A stretch of DNA of 27,812 nucleotides from Bacteroidota bacterium (GTDB lineage Bacteria > Bacteroidota > Bacteroidia > Flavobacteriales > Flavobacteriaceae): assembly GCA_023457535.1 (NCBI GenBank), contig JAEWLN010000096.1:1-27812 (forward strand), given 5' to 3'. Made by a program: the position numbers and the translations under genes. Each line of letters begins with the position of its first letter. The stretch's first letter is position 1. Positions 24,254 through 27,812 of the stretch are shown piece after piece. The notes below the pieces were generated by a model. It saw nothing but the letters and a program-made list of their open reading frames with translations. It was not told the origin of the DNA and made no database searches.

Positions 24254-24305
24254 CATTTTGACATTTTGAAAAAGACATTTTGACATTTCGAATGAAATTT
24301 TGACA
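24254..24305. repeat. CATTTTGA 8-base repeats
   Basis: CATTTTGA occurs at 24254, 24262 and 24276, followed by CATTTCGA at 24284 and a further degenerate unit. It resembles the array against ftsY in unit length and AT-richness, but not in exact sequence. Confidence 0.6.
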
Positions 24306-24320
24306 TCATAAGCCGTTTGC

Positions 24321-24394
24321 GCGAGGGATAGCAGCGGCATCCTTTTTTGTGAGGCACGAACAAAAAAGATAAAGCGTATAGCCCGACGGCGGCC
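24321..24394 (+). ncRNA. Structured intergenic repeat element, copy B (flavo-1-like)
   Basis: GCGAGGGATAGCAGCGGCAT, CC, then a perfect 9-bp stem CTTTTTTGT (24342-24350) / ACAAAAAAG (24360-24368), then GATAAAGCGTATAGCCCGAC. The flanks match copy A on the other strand at 17434-17517, while the stem changes from GC-rich to AT-rich yet stays fully paired. It points toward the ABC-F gene but ends about 150 bases before it, upstream of that gene's predicted promoter, so it is more likely an independent transcript or a dispersed repeat than an ABC-F leader. Confidence 0.55.
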
Positions 24395-24512
24395 GGAAAG
24401 TTGAATCGATCGAAAATGTTGGCTCCCGCCGGCGCGCCCATCATCAAAGGCGGACTTTCAACTTTTGTGTTTTTCGTTTGATGTTGAGCTTTCGACTTTA
24501 GGACGTTGCCCC

Positions 24513-24543
24513 TTTCGACTTTCGCCTAATAACCTTACTTTTG
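24513..24543 (+). promoter_or_regulatory. Promoter of the ABC-F gene
   Basis: TTTC (24513-24516), 19 bases, then the perfect -7 box TACTTTTG (24536-24543). Transcription would begin within a base or two of the ATG at 24548, so the mRNA would be leaderless or nearly so. Confidence 0.6.
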
Positions 24544-24547
24544 CCCC

Positions 24548-26416
24548 ATGAATTACCTTTCAGTAGAAAATATCTCCAAATCCTACGGCGAGCGCACGCT
24601 GTTCGACAACCTCTCCTTTGGCATCAACAAAGACCAGAAAATCGCTTTCATCGCCAAGAACGGCACGGGCAAAACGACAATCATGAACATTTTAACCGGC
24701 GCCGATGAACCCGATTCCGGCCAGGTCATCATGCGTAAGGAAATCAAAATGGCGTTTTTGTCGCAGGTGCCGAACCTGCACGACGAGCTTACGATCGAGG
24801 AATCGATTTTTGCCTCCGATAACCAAGTGCTCAAAGTCATTGGCGCGTACGAGAAGGCGCTCGAAAACCCTGAAGACGAAGAGGTTTACCAAAAGGCTTT
24901 CGACGACATGGACCGTTTTAATGCATGGGATTTTGAAACGCAGTTCAAGCAGATCTTGTTCAAATTGAAACTCGAGGATTTAAAACTCAAGGTCAAAAAT
25001 CTCTCGGGCGGGCAAAAGAAGCGTTTGTCGCTTGCGATCATTTTGATCAACCGCCCGGATTTGCTGATCCTGGACGAACCTACGAACCACCTCGATTTGG
25101 AAATGATCGAATGGCTCGAGGATTATTTTGCCAAGGAGCCGATCACGTTGTTCATGGTCACGCACGACCGTTTCTTTCTCGAGCGCGTGTGCAACGAAAT
25201 CATCGAGCTCGAAAACGGCAAACTGTACCAATACAAAGGCAATTATTCCTATTATTTAGAGAAAAAGGAACTGCGCATCGCAAGTGAAAATGCGAGCGTG
25301 GACAAGGCGCAGAATCTATATGTCAAAGAACTCGACTGGATGCGCCGTCAGCCCAAAGCCAGAACGACCAAATCCAAATCGCGGCAGGACGATTTTTACG
25401 TGATCCAGGAAAAAGCGCGTTCGCGGCGCCGCGAGCAGCAAGTTGAGCTTGAGATCAACATGGAACGCATGGGCAGCAAGATCGTCGAGATGCACAAATT
25501 GCACAAAAAATTTGGTGAGCGCGTGATCTTGCAGAATTTCAGCTACGATTTCCAGCGCGGCGACCGTGTGGGGATCATCGGCAAGAACGGTACGGGCAAA
25601 TCGACATTTTTGAACCTGCTGACAGGCGTGATCGCGCCGGATCAGGGCAAGGTTGTCATTGGCGATACGATCAAAATCGGGTATTATACGCAAAGCGGCA
25701 TTGACCCTAAACCGGGGCAAAAGGTCATTGACGTGATCAGGGAATTTGGCGAGTACATTCCGCTGATGAAAGGCCGCACGATCAGCGCGGGGCAACTGCT
25801 CGAGCGGTTTTTGTTCGATCGCAAAAAGCAGCACGATTATGTGGAGAAATTATCCGGTGGCGAACTCAAGCGGTTGTATTTGTGTACGGTTTTGATCCAG
25901 AACCCGAATTTCCTGATCCTCGATGAACCTACGAACGACCTCGATATCGTGACGTTGAACGTGCTCGAGAATTTCCTGATCGACTATCCGGGCTGCCTGC
26001 TCGTGGTGTCGCACGACCGGTATTTCATGGACAAGATCGTCGACCATTTGTTTGTGTTTCGCGGACAGGGCGAGATCGAGGATTTCCCGGGCAATTATTC
26101 CGATTTCCGCGCGTATGAAGATTCTGCTGAACCGGCCAAAAAAGAGCTGAATTCGGTTTCGACCGAGAAAAACAGCTGGAAACAACAGCAAAAAAACGAC
26201 GGGCTGACCTTCAACGAACAAAAGGAATTCCAGAAACTCGAACGCGAGATCAAAGACCTTGAATACGAAAAGAAGCAAATCGAACAACTCTTTGCCGACG
26301 GTAAAGTAGCTGACGCAGACATTGAAATAAAAGCCAACGAATTGCAGGCCGTGATCCAGAAATTAGAAGCCAAAGAAGCGCGATGGTTCGATTTGGGAGC
26401 GAAAATGGAATCGTAA
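24548..26416 (+). CDS. ABC-F family ATPase (Uup-like)
   Basis: 622 residues with two ATP-binding cassettes and no membrane segments. Cassette 1: Walker A AKNGTGKTT (36-44), signature LSGGQKKR (about 152), Walker B LLILDEPTNHLDL. Cassette 2: Walker A GKNGTGKST (about 344), signature LSGGELKR (about 435), FLILDEPTNDLDI. The two are joined by the charged linker typical of ABC-F (about 240-310), and a C-terminal coiled coil (about 565-622) follows, as in Uup. ABC-F proteins act on the ribosome, most often at the E site, to relieve stalling or antibiotic block; Uup-type proteins also affect DNA stability. Nothing suggests acquired resistance here. Confidence 0.92.
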   Translation: MNYLSVENISKSYGERTLFDNLSFGINKDQKIAFIAKNGTGKTTIMNILTGADEPDSGQVIMRKEIKMAFLSQVPNLHDELTIEESIFASDNQVLKVIGAYEKALENPEDEEVYQKAFDDMDRFNAWDFETQFKQILFKLKLEDLKLKVKNLSGGQKKRLSLAIILINRPDLLILDEPTNHLDLEMIEWLEDYFAKEPITLFMVTHDRFFLERVCNEIIELENGKLYQYKGNYSYYLEKKELRIASENASVDKAQNLYVKELDWMRRQPKARTTKSKSRQDDFYVIQEKARSRRREQQVELEINMERMGSKIVEMHKLHKKFGERVILQNFSYDFQRGDRVGIIGKNGTGKSTFLNLLTGVIAPDQGKVVIGDTIKIGYYTQSGIDPKPGQKVIDVIREFGEYIPLMKGRTISAGQLLERFLFDRKKQHDYVEKLSGGELKRLYLCTVLIQNPNFLILDEPTNDLDIVTLNVLENFLIDYPGCLLVVSHDRYFMDKIVDHLFVFRGQGEIEDFPGNYSDFRAYEDSAEPAKKELNSVSTEKNSWKQQQKNDGLTFNEQKEFQKLEREIKDLEYEKKQIEQLFADGKVADADIEIKANELQAVIQKLEAKEARWFDLGAKMES

Positions 26417-26449
26417 TCTTGTCTGGAATTACAACAGGTCCCAAACCCG

Positions 26450-26480
26450 AACTTTAAACTTCAATTGCAAACTTTAAACT
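26450..26480 (+). repeat. AACTTTAAACTT repeats upstream of the methyltransferase
   Basis: AACTTTAAACT occurs twice, 20 bases apart, in the 71-base gap between the ABC-F stop and the methyltransferase TTG start. The second copy ends 7 bases before that start. Confidence 0.6.
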
Positions 26481-26487
26481 CCTCAGG

Positions 26488-27258
26488 TTGCACACCGTAA
26501 CAGCTTACCTCCGGTATTTACTAAGGTCCACGAACCATCATGGCGTGCATTCGCCATTTGTATTCGACCTGGTCACCAAGTGCTTTTACGACAGGACGAA
26601 GTACGCACAATATGCGCTTTTGAACGACTACCGCAAAGCACTTCTTGACAATCGGGAGTTTATTGAAGTCACCGATTTTGGCGCAGGTTCAAAAGTGTTC
26701 CGATCCAACACGCGTCAAATTTCAAAAATCGCCAAAACGGCCGGAATCACTTCAAAAAACGCGCAATTGCTGTTTCGACTGACGCGTTATTTCAAACCGG
26801 ATTCGGTGCTTGAAATTGGCACTTCGCTGGGTTTGGCCACCTCGGCGATCGCAATGGGAAATCCAGATGCGAAGATCACGACCATTGAAGGTTGCGCGCA
26901 AACAGCCGGGGCAGCGCAATTGCATTTGCAAAAATGGGGCATGGCCTCTATTGAGTTTGTTGTTTCTGAATTTGCCGCCGGCCTTTCAGACTTTCGGCAT
27001 TCGGCCTTTGACCTGGTGTACTTTGACGGAAACCACCAAAAGGACGCCACGCTGCATTACTTTGATTTGTTGCTGCCGACAGCTACCAACGATTCTGTAT
27101 GGATTTTTGACGACATTCACTGGTCTGCCGATATGGAAGCGGCATGGGAAACGATCAAAAAACATCCGCGCGTGACCGTCACGATAGACACGTTCCAGTG
27201 GGGATTGGTGTTTTTCAGGACCGAACAGCGCAAACAGGATTTTGTGATCCGCGCATGA
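26488..27258 (+). CDS. Class I SAM-dependent methyltransferase
   Basis: 256 residues from a TTG; an in-frame TAA at 26455-26457 leaves no upstream ATG. The N-terminus HTVTAYLRYLLRSTNHHGVHSPFVFDLVTKCFYD is a segment I associate with a flavobacterial O-methyltransferase-like family. SAM-binding motif I is VLEIGTSLG (residues 107-115); motif II TTIEGC and the acidic LVYFDGNHQKDATL and WIFDDIHWSADMEAAW segments follow, as in caffeoyl-CoA-type O-methyltransferases. The acceptor molecule is unknown. It follows the ABC-F gene after 71 bases without an obvious terminator, so the two may be co-transcribed. Confidence 0.85.
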   Translation: MHTVTAYLRYLLRSTNHHGVHSPFVFDLVTKCFYDRTKYAQYALLNDYRKALLDNREFIEVTDFGAGSKVFRSNTRQISKIAKTAGITSKNAQLLFRLTRYFKPDSVLEIGTSLGLATSAIAMGNPDAKITTIEGCAQTAGAAQLHLQKWGMASIEFVVSEFAAGLSDFRHSAFDLVYFDGNHQKDATLHYFDLLLPTATNDSVWIFDDIHWSADMEAAWETIKKHPRVTVTIDTFQWGLVFFRTEQRKQDFVIRA

Positions 27259-27410
27259 ATAAGACACCGGGTGAGTTGCTGACGGCCTGCATTTGTTTTT
27301 CCTGGTATTTTCAGGCGGAATTTTACACCGGTCTTTTTTGACTTGCGCTTAAATTAGCGCCTTGACACTTGTTAAGCCAACAAGATGTGGATAATGTACG
27401 CTTACCGCGC

Positions 27411-27485
27411 GAAGGATGGCAGCGGCAGCCCGCAGTTGTGGCCCGGGGTTCGGGCCGCGACGAGGACTACAGCGAACAGCCTGAC
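27411..27485 (+). ncRNA. Structured intergenic repeat element, copy D (flavo-1-like)
   Basis: Half-sites GGATGGCAGCGGCAGCC (27414-27430) and GGACTACAGCGAACAGCC (27464-27481) are imperfect direct repeats of each other. They flank an 11-bp stem (27435-27445 with 27451-27461; two G-T pairs) closed by GGGTT. Both flanks match copy C at 14005-14138, where the arm is longer and different in sequence. It lies about 150 bases after the methyltransferase stop on the same strand. Confidence 0.55.
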
Positions 27486-27536
27486 GGCGACCGCGATTGT
27501 GCCGGTAAGATCAGGGGTTGTATCGCCGGCGCGCCC

Positions 27537-27566
27537 AAAAAAAAATGACCGCCAGCTGGCAGTCAT
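27537..27566 (-). terminator. Terminator of the small gene at the right edge
   Basis: Stem ATGACTGCC / GGCGGTCAT (one T-G pair), loop AGCT, then a run of nine T on the minus strand, 26 bases after the stop at 27593. Confidence 0.92.
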
Positions 27567-27592
27567 CTTTCCTCGAATAATAATCGAACCTT

Positions 27593-27808
27593 TTATTTTT
27601 TGGCATCCGCATTTTCCTGTGTTTTCTCGCCGATGCGGTTTACTTTGAGCATTGGCGCGAATTTCACTTTCAAACCGGCGATTTTCATGTTGTCTTCAGA
27701 CGAAAGGCCTTCTTTTTCCACGACGTTTTTACGTGTGTCGAGCGCTTCGTACAAAACTTTGATTTCGTCCCAGTCCTCGCGGGTGTATTTGTCTTTGTTG
27801 TTTTCCAC
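27593..27808 (-). CDS. Small charged hypothetical protein, start possibly outside the window
   Basis: At least 71 residues. The first possible start in view is GTG at 27808; the frame continues open to the window edge, so the true start may be beyond it. The protein is hydrophilic and helical (YTREDWDEIKVLYEALDTRKNVVEKEGLSSEDNMKIAGLKVKFAPMLKVNRIGEKTQENADAKK), with no signal peptide or membrane segment. I have the impression of a conserved flavobacterial hypothetical protein, but I cannot name a family or function. A strong terminator follows it. Confidence 0.6.
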   Translation of the reverse strand: MENNKDKYTREDWDEIKVLYEALDTRKNVVEKEGLSSEDNMKIAGLKVKFAPMLKVNRIGEKTQENADAKK

Positions 27809-27812
27809 GGTG

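Larger units (their letters stand above)
24174..24547. other. Divergent non-coding gap between Hsp20 and ABC-F genes
   Basis: No gene is supported in these 374 bases; a minus-strand open frame of 79 codons at 24208-24447 is built from repeat sequence. The gap contains CATTTTGA direct repeats (24254-24305), structured element copy B (24321-24394) and degenerate CTTTCGA-type repeats (about 24450-24530), with the ABC-F promoter at its right end. Confidence 0.6.
27259..27592. other. Convergent non-coding gap at the right end
   Basis: These 334 bases hold structured element copy D (27411-27485) and the terminator of the minus-strand gene (27537-27566). The first 140 bases contain only weak dyads, for example GCGCT/AGCGC near 27348, and no gene that I would support. 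Confidence 0.55.

Noticed and set aside
13894..24305. Tandem arrays as CRISPR
   Set aside because: Units of 7-8 bases without unique spacers; no cas genes.
24208..24447. 79-codon minus-strand open frame in the Hsp20/ABC-F gap
   Set aside because: It is made of CATTTTGA repeats and element copy B read backwards; no ribosome or promoter context and no domain.
27300..27360. AAGAC...CCGGTCTT dyad and GCGCT/AGCGC hairpin after the methyltransferase
   Set aside because: The first needs a loop of about 60 bases and a bulge, the second has no T-run; neither is a convincing terminator.

Overview
The window reads as chromosome from a member of the Flavobacteriaceae (Bacteroidota), close to Flavobacterium but with a GC content near 50% by eye, which is high for that genus. 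The evidence: secreted proteins with type IX secretion (T9SS) sorting domains of both type A and type B; BshC of bacillithiol synthesis; a DUF4295 gene directly behind rpmB and rpmG; TAnnTTTG promoter boxes; start codons without Shine-Dalgarno sequences, several of them TTG; and an intergenic repeat resembling an RNA motif known from flavobacteria. I see no tRNA, rRNA, CRISPR array, insertion sequence, prophage or toxin-antitoxin pair.

Layout. 1-2624 (+): the tail of one T9SS cargo protein, then a leucine-rich-repeat T9SS protein, closed by a strong terminator. 2682-4877 (-): a B12-type radical SAM protein, divergent from 4999-8640 (+), a 1213-residue surface protein with a type B sorting domain; a palindromic operator candidate lies between them. 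8716-10809 (+): bshC and ndk. 10919-11636 (-): a DciA-like DUF721 gene overlapping a small lipoprotein gene. 11780-12850 (+): a beta-lactamase-like serine hydrolase lipoprotein. 12913-18305 (-): a housekeeping block that reads, in transcription order, exonuclease, FAH-family hydrolase, stand-alone Hpt protein, CinA, L28, L33, DUF4295, FtsY. 18396-20870 (-): a 14-repeat delta-60 protein. 20951-23634 (-): a GT2 glycosyltransferase followed by a 2-oxoacid dehydrogenase E2. 23736-24173 (-): Hsp20. 24548-27258 (+): an ABC-F ATPase and a class I methyltransferase. 27593-27808 (-): a small conserved-looking protein at the window edge.

Most protein-coding genes are recognisable core or cell-surface genes. 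The structure that the genes do not explain is intergenic. First, four copies of a structured element, each a hairpin flanked by two imperfect direct-repeat half-sites, occur in two sequence flavours; the hairpin sequences differ but stay paired. From memory they resemble the flavo-1 RNA motif. Second, short 7- or 8-base tandem arrays lie in many gaps, often directly against start codons, and one is arranged as a 16-bp inverted repeat. Third, there is a near-perfect palindrome at the radical SAM promoter. These are the best candidates for undescribed biology here; I did not find a convincing new multi-gene system.
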